From Peptoanaerobacter stomatis (GTDB taxonomy: Bacteria; Bacillota; Clostridia; Peptostreptococcales; Filifactoraceae), in the NCBI RefSeq assembly GCF_000238095.2, contig NZ_JH815225.1, positions 1,812,030 to 1,876,029 of the forward strand: a stretch of 64,000 nucleotides of DNA, given 5' to 3'. A model generated the notes under the pieces. It saw only the letters and a list, made by a program, of their open reading frames with translations, searched no databases and was not told where the DNA came from. Below, piece after piece: positions 1-8,257 of the stretch; the stretch's first letter is position 1; the number at the start of each line of letters is the position of its first letter. The position numbers and the translations under genes are program-made.

Positions 1-810
1 TGTATAAAGGATATGAATGGAGATATGTATGCTTGTGGAGATTATGAAAAAAAATTTACCATACAATCTATGTCAAAGGTAATAACATTTACTTCCTGCC
101 TATTGGATAATTCTATTGAAGATGTGAAAAAAACAGTATCCTTCGAGCCTACATCTACTGCATTTAATGCAATAGTGGATTTGGAAATTAAAAACAGACA
201 CAGACCCTTAAATCCATTTATAAATGCCGGAGCTATAGCTTGTATAAGTATGCTAAAAGAAAACACATATCAAGAAAAATTTGATAGAATAATAAATTTT
301 ATAAAATTGTTATCCTTAAATGAAAACATAGATTATGATGAAGAAGTTTATGAATCTGAAAGAAAAACAGGTTCAAGAAACAGAGCGCTTGCTTATTATA
401 TGCAAAGCACAGGCATAATAGATAAAGATGTAGATATAGAAAAATTGCTGGAAGTATATTTTAAAATATGCTCTATAAAAGTAAATTGTATAGACTTGTC
501 CAACATAGCACTCATATATGCAAACAACGGAGTAAATCCGTTTACAAAAGAAAGATATTTTTCAAAAGAAGTAAGCAAGATAGTAGTTGCAACTATGGCA
601 CTTTGTGGTATGTATGATGAATCAGGAGAAATAGCTGTTACCGTAGGTATACCTTCAAAAAGCGGAGTGAGTGGAGGAATACTATCAGTGCTTCCGAGCA
701 AAATGGGAATAGGAATATATGGACCTGCATTAAACGATAAAGGTACAAGTGTAGCAGGATTAAAAATATTGGAAAGCGTAAGTGAAAAATTTGATTTAAG
801 CATATATTAA
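1..810 (+). CDS. glsA: glutaminase, 5'-truncated by window edge
   Basis: Hydrolyses L-glutamine to glutamate and ammonia in the cytoplasm. The reading frame is already open at base 1 and the first ATG (position 13) lies inside the conserved domain, so the N-terminal few dozen residues are outside the window. The catalytic Ser-Lys pair of the serine-dependent glutaminase fold is visible in the QSMSKV motif, followed by the conserved NPFINAGAI segment and a C-terminal block with GVSGGI and a GTSVAG-type glycine-rich end. The remaining 265 or so residues match a family of about 300. It supplies glutamate, which fits the glutamate-fermentation genes at 42-55 kb, though it is not linked to them. 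Family assignment is firm; the start is unseen. Confidence 0.93.
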   Translation, partial: CIKDMNGDMYACGDYEKKFTIQSMSKVITFTSCLLDNSIEDVKKTVSFEPTSTAFNAIVDLEIKNRHRPLNPFINAGAIACISMLKENTYQEKFDRIINFIKLLSLNENIDYDEEVYESERKTGSRNRALAYYMQSTGIIDKDVDIEKLLEVYFKICSIKVNCIDLSNIALIYANNGVNPFTKERYFSKEVSKIVVATMALCGMYDESGEIAVTVGIPSKSGVSGGILSVLPSKMGIGIYGPALNDKGTSVAGLKILESVSEKFDLSIY

Positions 811-1000
811 TTTTTTATTTACAACTTTAAGCATAAAATTTTACCTAATTATAAAGTAGATTTAATATGAAAGTAAAATATATATTATATAATAGCAAGT
901 ACAGTATATTAATATTGAAAAATTTCTAAACATAGGAATTGTTTTAAAAGAAAATCAGGATAAAAATAATTTTATTCTATATGAAAAAGGAGAGAACTTG

Positions 1001-1741
1001 ATGAAAAAGCTGTCAAAAATAATTATGATTTCTATTCTTATAGCAGGAATTATGGCGCCTTCCAACATTTTTGCAGGCCAATATGCAAGCTATAATGCTA
1101 AGACCAACACGATAGATATAATATCTACAGTAAATGGAACATATGAACAAAAAACACAGGCAAATAAAGAGATTAAAGAAATATATACAAAGCTACAAAA
1201 AGATAAAAAAGATATAAAGAAAATAAAAGTGAATTTGATAACACCCAAAATAAATATAAAAAAACAACAAAAAAAAGTAATGCTTACACAAAATGAGATG
1301 GCACAAAAAGTCCTTGAACTTGTAAATGAAAAAAGACGTGAAGCAGGGCTTAAAGAGTTGACCTTGAGTGAAGACTTGATGAAGGGCAGTAAATGGAAAA
1401 ATGATTATATGGCACAAACTAACGATTATGGACATATACCAAAAGACGGAACAAGTATGGGAGTTCAAGGTGCAAAATTTTATTCGACAAACTTTGTAGG
1501 GGAAAATATACATGTATCCTACAGTTTGCCGAGTGAATATAATGATTTAACACCACAAAGTTTATTTCAAGGCTGGTGGAATTCACCGGGACACAGAGCA
1601 AATATTTTGAACGAAAACTATACGCAAATGGGTATGGCATATACAAATTCATTGACTGGTGTGAAAAGTGGTGATTTTAGAGCATATTATGCGACACAAT
1701 GGTTCGGTAATCCTGAACTTGTAGCACCAAGCGATTATTAA
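1001..1741 (+). CDS. secreted CAP-domain (SCP/PR1-like) protein
   Basis: Predicted 246-residue exported protein. An N-terminal signal peptide (MKK, then a hydrophobic stretch ending at IFAG) is followed by a lysine-rich spacer to about residue 95 and a CAP domain over roughly 100-240. CAP hallmarks visible are LVNEKRREAGL at the domain start, a GHIP histidine, a GENI motif and the WWNSPGHRANIL core. ATG 1001 is preferred to TTG 998 because AAAGGAGA ends 6 bases upstream of it. In Clostridia such proteins are secreted or wall-associated, but their biochemical role is generally unknown and none is claimed here. It is a single gene with no operon partner; the 3' side holds a palindromic repeat. 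Confidence 0.88.
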   Translation: MKKLSKIIMISILIAGIMAPSNIFAGQYASYNAKTNTIDIISTVNGTYEQKTQANKEIKEIYTKLQKDKKDIKKIKVNLITPKINIKKQQKKVMLTQNEMAQKVLELVNEKRREAGLKELTLSEDLMKGSKWKNDYMAQTNDYGHIPKDGTSMGVQGAKFYSTNFVGENIHVSYSLPSEYNDLTPQSLFQGWWNSPGHRANILNENYTQMGMAYTNSLTGVKSGDFRAYYATQWFGNPELVAPSDY

Positions 1742-1794
1742 TAGTGTTTAGTATCAGTGTTTTTTTATTATATAATTAATCTATTATAAAAAGC

Positions 1795-2029
1795 ATTAAT
1801 ACTAAAATTCAATAGAATAATAGCTTTGTGTAAATTAATAAAATATAACACCATTTAATACAATCTTTATATTAAACTTCTATAAAATAACGGTGCAAAA
1901 GAGAAAAATAAGACATAATCCATTTCAAAAAATATATTCTCAAAAGTATAATTTTAAGGGATTTGAACATGGTATATATTTGGGGAAATATTAGTATTAC
2001 TATAAATTATCTGATGATTAGTATAAAAG
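1795..2029. repeat. intergenic palindromic element, copy J (divergent)
   Basis: The left end reads TTAATACTAAAATTCAATAG and the right end, reverse-complemented, reads CTTTTATACTAATCATCAG. These resemble the two ends of the better copy at 10655-10850. The interior is AT-rich and only weakly alike. It fills most of the 324-base space between the CAP gene and the rph-rdgB fusion and abuts the rph-rdgB terminator. Confidence 0.4.
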
Positions 2030-2056
2030 CTGTTGTAAATTTTTACAACAGCTTTT
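2025..2056 (-). terminator. rho-independent terminator of rph-rdgB
   Basis: Perfect 15-bp stem (AAAAGCTGTTGTAAA with its complement) around a 2-base loop. It lies 9 bases beyond the stop codon of the reverse-strand gene and its A/T-rich base gives a U-tract on either strand, so it could act in both directions. Confidence 0.85.
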
Positions 2057-2065
2057 AAAATGCCT

Positions 2066-3406
2066 TTAATTTTTTAAAAATTCTTCCAATTTTTCAAGCG
2101 ATTTTGCTCTATGTGATATGAGATTTTTTACTTCTTGTGATATTTGAGCAAATGTTTTAGAACGTGCAAGATTATCGTCAGGCAAAAACAGAGGGTCATA
2201 TCCGAAACCGTTTGAGCCTACCATAGTAAAGCCTATTTTACCTGTACATTCTCCTCTAAATACATATTCTTTTCCATCAGGATATACAAGTGCGATCACC
2301 GATACAAATTTTGCAGTTCTTTGATCAAGTGTAAGTCCCATTAGTGATTTTAACAGTTTTTCGTTATTTTTTAAATCTCTCGGCTCTTCATTTGTAAATC
2401 TTTTTGACATAACACCAGGTTTACCGTTTAATGCGTCAACCATAAGTCCTGAGTCATCCGCAATGCATATTTTTCCTGTTCTTTTGCTAAATTCTCTTGC
2501 TTTTATAAGTGCATTTTCTTCAAATGTTTCGCCGTTTTCTTCAACTTCCACATTTTCTAAATTATAATCTAAAAGGGATTTGTGATTTATATTATATCTA
2601 TCCAGTATTTTTCCTATTTCATCAAGCTTGTGCCCGTTTCCTGTAGCAATCATAATTTCTATGTCTTTTTCAGTTTCTCCTAAGATTAACTCAGTTATTT
2701 CTTTTCCTAAAATTTCTTTTTGAGTTGCGATTATTTTTTCGTTTCCTTTTGTTGCAAGGTCTAATAAATTATTTAATCTGTCTCTTGAAAACGGTGATTG
2801 TTCACCTGTACCTTGTACTTCTATAAATTCTCCCTTATCATTCATAACTATATTCATATCCACTTGTGCATTGCTGTCTTGCTCATAGCAAAGATCCAAG
2901 ACATTCTCGTCTTTTACTATACCTACACTTATTGCGCTTACAAATGAGTTGATAGGGAATTCGCTTATTATTTTTCTGTCATAGAGTTTTTTGGCTGCCA
3001 GAGCGAGTGCAATGAAAGAACCGTTTATTGATGTGGTTCTTGTTCCTCCGTCAGCTTGTATAACATCACAATCTATCCATATTGTGCGTTCACCAAGTTT
3101 TTTAAAATCGACTGCATTTCTTAGACTTCTACCGATTAATCGTTGTATTTCGTGACTCCTGCCATCGACTTTGCCTCTTGTTGAATCTCTTAGTTTTCTT
3201 TGTTTTGTTGAACGAGGTAGCATAGAATACTCTGCAGATATCCAACCTGTACCTGTATTTTTTAAAAACGGAGGTACTTTGTCTTCAATAGAGGCTGTAC
3301 ATATTACTTTTGTTTCGCCAAACTCTATGAGTACGCTGCCTTCTGCATATTTTGTATAATTTTTTATGATTTTTATATTTCTAAGCTCATCATTTGCTCT
3401 TTGCAT
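2066..3406 (-). CDS. rph-rdgB: RNase PH / dITP-XTP pyrophosphatase (RdgB/HAM1) fusion
   Basis: A single 446-residue chain. Residues about 1-242 are RNase PH, the phosphorolytic 3'-exonuclease that trims tRNA precursors; the R..D.R phosphate/RNA-binding region ([15 protein letters not shown]) and the [10 protein letters not shown] motif are visible. Residues about 250-446 are a HAM1/RdgB nucleoside triphosphate pyrophosphatase that removes dITP and [13 protein letters not shown], the E-rich FEENALIKA helix and ADDSGL are visible. The frame is continuous with no second start at the junction. In most bacteria these are two adjacent genes; natural fusions of the pair are known. AGGTG precedes the ATG. 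The gene has its own terminator. Confidence 0.93.
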   Translation of the reverse strand: MQRANDELRNIKIIKNYTKYAEGSVLIEFGETKVICTASIEDKVPPFLKNTGTGWISAEYSMLPRSTKQRKLRDSTRGKVDGRSHEIQRLIGRSLRNAVDFKKLGERTIWIDCDVIQADGGTRTTSINGSFIALALAAKKLYDRKIISEFPINSFVSAISVGIVKDENVLDLCYEQDSNAQVDMNIVMNDKGEFIEVQGTGEQSPFSRDRLNNLLDLATKGNEKIIATQKEILGKEITELILGETEKDIEIMIATGNGHKLDEIGKILDRYNINHKSLLDYNLENVEVEENGETFEENALIKAREFSKRTGKICIADDSGLMVDALNGKPGVMSKRFTNEEPRDLKNNEKLLKSLMGLTLDQRTAKFVSVIALVYPDGKEYVFRGECTGKIGFTMVGSNGFGYDPLFLPDDNLARSKTFAQISQEVKNLISHRAKSLEKLEEFLKN

Positions 3407-3587
3407 TTACGCACCTACTTTTTTATGTATATTTTTAAAATATTTATTGTATGTAAACAGTTGATATATAATTTATTTATAATGTTTCTGCTAATATATG
3501 TATGTTTGAACTATTGCTTAATAGAACAACCAACACAAGTATATAAAACAAAATTATATTGAGAAATAAACACTATCTAAAAAATGC

Positions 3588-3782
3588 AATTTTATACTAT
3601 CTTCTAATAAAATTATGGATAACTTGTATAATTATATAATATCAATATACATAGTCTACCAGAAAAATTAATTATTATGATTTTTCATTATTCTATAAGA
3701 TTGTAGTATTAAAAAATAAAAAATACATTCAATTTTAGAATGTTTATTAAATTGCTGTTTAATTAGATAATAGTATAAAATT
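3588..3782. repeat. intergenic palindromic element, copy C (~195 bp)
   Basis: The left arm AATTTTATACTATCTTCTAA is mirrored by a right arm that reads AATTTTATACTATTATCTAA on the other strand. The interior (GGATAACTTGTAT, later TTCTATAAGATTGTAGTATT) resembles the elements at 41024-41156 and 49405-49540. A second small hairpin sits at its right end. It occupies most of the 407-base space between lon and rph-rdgB; the rest of that space is the lon terminator and the rph 5' region, where I see nothing definite. Confidence 0.55.
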
Positions 3783-3810
3783 ATTAGTGGAGATAATATC
3801 TCCACTAATT
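3783..3810 (-). terminator. hairpin after lon
   Basis: TTAGTGGAGATAATATCTCCACTAA is a near-perfect palindrome just beyond the lon stop codon. On the lon strand it is followed by a short TAATTTTA tract, which suggests a rho-independent terminator. It touches the end of repeat copy C. Confidence 0.7.
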
Positions 3811-3814
3811 GTAT

Positions 3815-6217
3815 TTATTTTTCAAGGTTATTTTTTGCCTTTGAAGATTTTTTTGAGTTTGCAGAGATTTTTTTGATATCTTGTTTTACCAAAGCTATAT
3901 CAAGCACTTGTTTCATATCTTCTGCAAGCGTGAATGTCATCTCATCTCTTATTTCTTTAGGCAAATCTTGAAGGTCGCTTTCGTTTTCTTTTGGAAGTAA
4001 TATATTGTATATTCCTGCTCTATGAGCGGCAAGCAATTTTTCTTTTATTCCGCCTACAGGAAGAACTCGTCCTCTAAGTGTGACTTCACCTGTCATTGCT
4101 ATATCTTCTCTTACTCTTATATTTGTGAGTGCGGATAGTATAGCTGTTGCCATAGTGATACCTGCTGACGGTCCGTCTTTTGGGATTGCGCCTTCCGGTA
4201 TGTGTATGTGAATATCTTTTGTTTTGTAAAAATCTTTTTCGATAGGATATTCATCACTTATTGAACGCACGTAGCTTAGAGCGGTTTTTGCAGATTCTTT
4301 CATAACATCGCCTAATTTTCCGGTAAGGTCTATTTTTCCTGTTCCGTTCATAACATTTATTTCTATGGATAGTGTATCACCGCCGACTTGTGTCCATGCA
4401 AGACCTCTTACTATACCTACTTGAGGTTTTTTGTTGGCAAGTTCGTATTTGAATACAGGTTTACCAAGATAAGTTTCAAGTTCGTCCATAGTTATAGTGA
4501 CTGATTTAAGATTAGGGTTTTCTACTTTTTTTCTTGCAACTTTTCTACATATCCTTGCTATTTTTTGCTCTAAGGCTCTTACTCCTGATTCTCTTGTGAA
4601 GGTTGAAATTATTTTTTTCAAGACTTCATCAGAAATTTTTATGAATTTTGGCGTAAAATTATGCTCTTTTAATTGTTTAGGGATGAGATATTTTTTTGCT
4701 ATTTGGAGTTTTTCCATCTCTGTATATCCGCTTAGTTGTATGATTTCCATTCTGTCTATGAGTGGACGTGGTATGGAATCAAGAGTGTTTGCTGTAGTTA
4801 TAAAAAATATTTTTGACAAGTCGAATTCATATTCCAAATAGTGGTCTATGAAATTTTTATTTTGTTCAGGGTCTAAGACTTCAAGCATAGCGGATTCGAC
4901 ATTTCCTTTGAAGTCGGCACCCATTTTGTCAATTTCATCGAATAATATTACAGGGTTGTTTGTTTTTACATTTATCAGTGCATTTACTATTCTTCCGGGG
5001 ATTGCACCTATATATGTGCGCCTGTGTCCCCTTATTTCCGCCTCATCTCTTACTCCTCCAAGTGATATTCTTGCGAACTCTCTGTTGATTGAGTTTGCTA
5101 TGGATTTTGCAATAGATGTCTTACCTACACCGGGAGGACCTACAAAGCATAATATAGGAGATTTTAAATTGGATGACAATTTTCTGACAGCCAAGTATTC
5201 GATTATTCTGTCTTTTACTTTTTCTAAACCGAAGTGGTCTTTATCAAGTATCTTCGCACAATTTTTTAAATCTATTTTTTCTTTTGACGAATTGTTCCAC
5301 GGCAAGTCAAAAAAAGTTTCAAGGTAGTTTCGTGATACTTCTGCATCTGCACTTCCTCTATGTTCACGCTCTAATTTTGATATTTCTTTGCTTATCTTTT
5401 CACGTATTTTTTCAGGTATTTCAAGAGATTCCAGTTTTTTTCTGAATTCTTGTGTATCAGTTAAGTTATTGTCTGAATATTCTCCGAGCTCTTTGTTTAT
5501 AGCTTTTATCTGTTCTCTTAAATAATAAGTTTTTTCAGATTTGGTCATTTCACGTCTTACACGTTGATGAATTTTTTGCTCCAATTTTACAATTTTATTT
5601 TCACTGGCTAAAATATAGTGGAGCTTTTCAAGTCTTTTGTCTATATCTATTTGTTCCAATAACTCCTGACGTTGTTCTGTCGTAAGGAGCATATGTGCGC
5701 ATACTATATCACAGAATTTTCCCGGTAGAGGAATATCATTTAATATTGATATTATTTCAGGGGCAGTTCTTGAACCTATGCTCACATATTCTTCAAATAA
5801 ATCGGCAATACCTCTCATCATAGCTTTTTGCTCTAAGGTAGCATCTTTTTCGTCATCTTTGAGTATTTCGATTTCAGCTTCAAAAAAAGGAGCATCGTCA
5901 TAAAACTTTTTTAAACGTCCTCTGTAACTTCCTTCCAATAAAACTCTCAACACGTTGTTAGGCATTCTGATTACCTGTTTTATGATACAAACAGTACCTA
6001 TCGTGTTTATATCTGCGACGTTTTCAGGATCGTCTTTTTCCATATCGTGTTGAGTTGTTGCAAAAATTAATTTATTATCATCAAGTGCGTCTTCTATGCT
6101 TAGCACGGATTTTTCTCGTCCTATATCAAAATGCACTGACATATAAGGAAATATAGTCATTCCTCTTATAGGCACTATCGGCATTTTTTGTAAGTTTGTT
6201 TTTTTTGTTCTTGGCAA
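3815..6217 (-). CDS. lon: ATP-dependent protease Lon
   Basis: Cytoplasmic AAA+ serine protease that degrades misfolded and regulatory proteins. Order: Lon substrate-binding N-domain (starting [14 protein letters not shown]), coiled-coil, AAA+ module with Walker [10 protein letters not shown] and Walker [10 protein letters not shown], then the protease domain with the catalytic serine in KDGPSAG (about residue 684) and lysine in GGIKEK (about 727). The chosen TTG at 6217 gives 800 residues and a usual short leader. The only upstream in-frame ATG (6271) would add an atypical extension and has no ribosome site. GAAAGGA lies 11 bases before the TTG, but only 5 bases before an in-frame ATT, so the exact start is uncertain. 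The lysine/serine-rich C-terminal tail is slightly long. Confidence 0.96.
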   Translation of the reverse strand: MPRTKKTNLQKMPIVPIRGMTIFPYMSVHFDIGREKSVLSIEDALDDNKLIFATTQHDMEKDDPENVADINTIGTVCIIKQVIRMPNNVLRVLLEGSYRGRLKKFYDDAPFFEAEIEILKDDEKDATLEQKAMMRGIADLFEEYVSIGSRTAPEIISILNDIPLPGKFCDIVCAHMLLTTEQRQELLEQIDIDKRLEKLHYILASENKIVKLEQKIHQRVRREMTKSEKTYYLREQIKAINKELGEYSDNNLTDTQEFRKKLESLEIPEKIREKISKEISKLEREHRGSADAEVSRNYLETFFDLPWNNSSKEKIDLKNCAKILDKDHFGLEKVKDRIIEYLAVRKLSSNLKSPILCFVGPPGVGKTSIAKSIANSINREFARISLGGVRDEAEIRGHRRTYIGAIPGRIVNALINVKTNNPVILFDEIDKMGADFKGNVESAMLEVLDPEQNKNFIDHYLEYEFDLSKIFFITTANTLDSIPRPLIDRMEIIQLSGYTEMEKLQIAKKYLIPKQLKEHNFTPKFIKISDEVLKKIISTFTRESGVRALEQKIARICRKVARKKVENPNLKSVTITMDELETYLGKPVFKYELANKKPQVGIVRGLAWTQVGGDTLSIEINVMNGTGKIDLTGKLGDVMKESAKTALSYVRSISDEYPIEKDFYKTKDIHIHIPEGAIPKDGPSAGITMATAILSALTNIRVREDIAMTGEVTLRGRVLPVGGIKEKLLAAHRAGIYNILLPKENESDLQDLPKEIRDEMTFTLAEDMKQVLDIALVKQDIKKISANSKKSSKAKNNLEK

Positions 6218-6600
6218 ATTAATGTCATTCCTTTCAGTACAAAAAATATTGCTTAATATTTCGAAGTACATTTTAAAAGTATTATATCATTTATTAATAC
6301 TTTGATATTTTAGAAAAATATTCAATAAAAACGGACTTTTTATAAAAAATATTAAAAGAGTTTTTATTTTTAATATACATTCTAATTATATCAAAAAATA
6401 GATATTTTGTAAAAATTTTAATTATTTTATACCCCAAAAAATGCAATATTAAAAGAATGTGGTCAATATTATAGAGTATTATAGATAAAATTTATAATCG
6501 ATTATAGGATATTCGAAAGCGTAAAATACGCTATTTTACTATACAAGATGACATTTTATGTTATAATGTTTTAATCAAAAATAGAAATGGAGATATAGTG
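6218..6600. other. lon-metF divergent intergenic region
   Basis: AT-rich space between two divergent genes. The metF side holds a candidate promoter (separate entry). No RNA gene and no SAM-riboswitch-like structure was seen, which is notable upstream of a methyl-group gene set. Confidence 0.5.
6518..6567 (+). promoter_or_regulatory. candidate metF promoter with small inverted repeat
   Basis: TATACA (6540-6545), 16 bases, then TATAAT (6562-6567), about 34 bases before the metF ATG. Just upstream is AGCGTA-AAA-TACGCT (6518-6532), a 6-bp inverted repeat that could be an operator. The -35 is weak. Confidence 0.45.
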
Positions 6601-7470
6601 ATGAAAATAAGCGATATATTAAGTAAAAACAAGATAAATTTATCTTTTGAAGTGTTTCCTCCTAAAAGTGACGTTGCGCTTGGTGCGGTAATGGATACTG
6701 TAAGAGACATAGCTGATTTAAAACCGGCATTTTGTTCTGTTACATACGGTGCTAACGGTGGAACGAGCGAAAATACGGTCAAAATAGCAAGTTATATCGA
6801 AAATGAATTGAATGTGTGTGCTTTAGCGCATCTTACTTGCGTACTTTCAAGCAAAGAAGATATTGATGAAAAATTGCAAAAATTAAAAGAAAACAACATA
6901 GATAACATACTTGCTCTAAGAGGCGATATAATAGATGAAGAGTTATTTAAAAATAAAAAAGACTTGATACATTCATCCGAGCTTATGAGTTATATCAAAG
7001 ACGACTATGATTTTTGCATAGGAGGAGCTTGTTACCCTGAGGGACATCTGGAGAGCAAAAGCAAGGATGAAGATGTGGAATATCTTAAACTTAAACAGGA
7101 TTTGGGAGCGGATTTTTTGACAACTCAGATGTTTTTTGACAACAATATTTTTTATAATTTTATGTATAAATTGAGAAATAAAAATGTGAATATACCGATA
7201 ATACCAGGAATAATGCCTGTAACCAATGTAACTCAGTTAAAAAGGATAAGGCAATTATCAGGAGCGCAGATACCGCCTAAATTTTTATCAATAGCCGATA
7301 AATTTAAAGATGATGTGCCTGCTATGAAACAAGCCGGAATAATATATGCCTGCAATCAGATAATAGATCTTATATCAAACGGAATAAATCATATACATGT
7401 TTATACTATGAATGACTCCGATATAGCAAAGCGCATATCCGACAACTTGTCATATATACTTGAAAAATAG
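6601..7470 (+). CDS. metF: 5,10-methylenetetrahydrofolate reductase
   Basis: A 289-residue TIM-barrel flavoprotein of the MetF family that interconverts methylene-THF and methyl-THF and so supplies the methyl group for MetH. Typical features are FEVFPPK near the N-terminus, TYGANGGT, the ALRGD motif and DFLTTQMFFDN with PIIPGIMPV further on. ATG 6601 is chosen over GTG 6598 because a GGAG lies 7 bases upstream of it. It starts a same-strand run metF, activation protein, metH. No RnfC2-like or MetV partner is adjacent, so whether it acts in methionine synthesis only or also in a Wood-Ljungdahl-like route cannot be told here; context favours methionine. Confidence 0.94.
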   Translation: MKISDILSKNKINLSFEVFPPKSDVALGAVMDTVRDIADLKPAFCSVTYGANGGTSENTVKIASYIENELNVCALAHLTCVLSSKEDIDEKLQKLKENNIDNILALRGDIIDEELFKNKKDLIHSSELMSYIKDDYDFCIGGACYPEGHLESKSKDEDVEYLKLKQDLGADFLTTQMFFDNNIFYNFMYKLRNKNVNIPIIPGIMPVTNVTQLKRIRQLSGAQIPPKFLSIADKFKDDVPAMKQAGIIYACNQIIDLISNGINHIHVYTMNDSDIAKRISDNLSYILEK

Positions 7471-7603
7471 CAAAATGCAATAAAATATATAAATATTTTA
7501 TGAATATGAGTGTATAAAAATAAAAGCTCTTGTGTTAAAATAATCCAATACAACGTTTAGTTATAGATTAATATATTGATTAGAAAAGTATTACGAGGGA
7601 GAT

Positions 7604-8251
7604 ATGGATATACTGCTTGACAAATCCGAAATAAGAAGGTATGCGGGATATAAAGAAAAATTCAAGATAATACCTGAAATAGAAGAAAAAATAGACATAT
7701 TAATATCTGAAATTAAACAAAAAGCGAGAGTAAAATACACTTATGAAATATTTGACGTGAGCATTTTGGGAGATGAAGTAAAATTTGCCGATATTACTTT
7801 TAAGAGCAGATTTTTAGCAAAAAATCTGAAATGCTGTGACAAGATTATACTGCTGGCGATAACTCTTGGTAATGAAGTGGATTCTATGATTAGGAGATAC
7901 TCTACTATAGACGGTACATCTATGATACTTGTTCAAGCTATAGCGGCAGAATACTTGGAAAAATATATAGACGAGATAGAAAAAGAAATACTGTCTAAAA
8001 TTGACAAAAAAGTATATTTTAAACCGAGATTTTCTCCGGGATATTCAGACCTTGACATAGTACACCAAAAAGATGTTATAAATATATTAAATGCGACAAA
8101 AAAAATAGGTCTAAGCACGACATCGAGCTATATGCTTACACCTGCCAAAAGCGTTACGGCAATAATAGGAATAACGGATACAGATTATAAAAACGTCAAA
8201 AACAAATGTAGTTATTGTATGCTTACAAATTGCAGTATGAGAGAAAAATAA
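7604..8251 (+). CDS. stand-alone methionine synthase activation-domain protein
   Basis: A 215-residue protein matching the vitamin-B12-dependent methionine synthase activation domain that is usually the C-terminus of MetH. The AdoMet-binding signature RFSPGYSDLD is at about residues 145-154, followed by a TPAKSVTA segment and a cysteine-rich end (CSYCMLTNC). In E. coli this domain reactivates oxidised cob(II)alamin using AdoMet and reduced flavodoxin. Here it is a separate gene ending only 6 bases before metH, which itself lacks the domain, so the two together rebuild a full enzyme. The start has a GAGGGAGAT site. The C-terminal cysteine cluster is not part of the E. coli domain and might bind metal. 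Confidence 0.88.
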   Translation: MDILLDKSEIRRYAGYKEKFKIIPEIEEKIDILISEIKQKARVKYTYEIFDVSILGDEVKFADITFKSRFLAKNLKCCDKIILLAITLGNEVDSMIRRYSTIDGTSMILVQAIAAEYLEKYIDEIEKEILSKIDKKVYFKPRFSPGYSDLDIVHQKDVINILNATKKIGLSTTSSYMLTPAKSVTAIIGITDTDYKNVKNKCSYCMLTNCSMREK

Positions 8252-8257
8252 AAAGAG

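Noticed and set aside
6540..6600. SAM-responsive riboswitch before metF
   Set aside because: The -10 to ATG distance is only about 34 bases, too short for a known SAM riboswitch.
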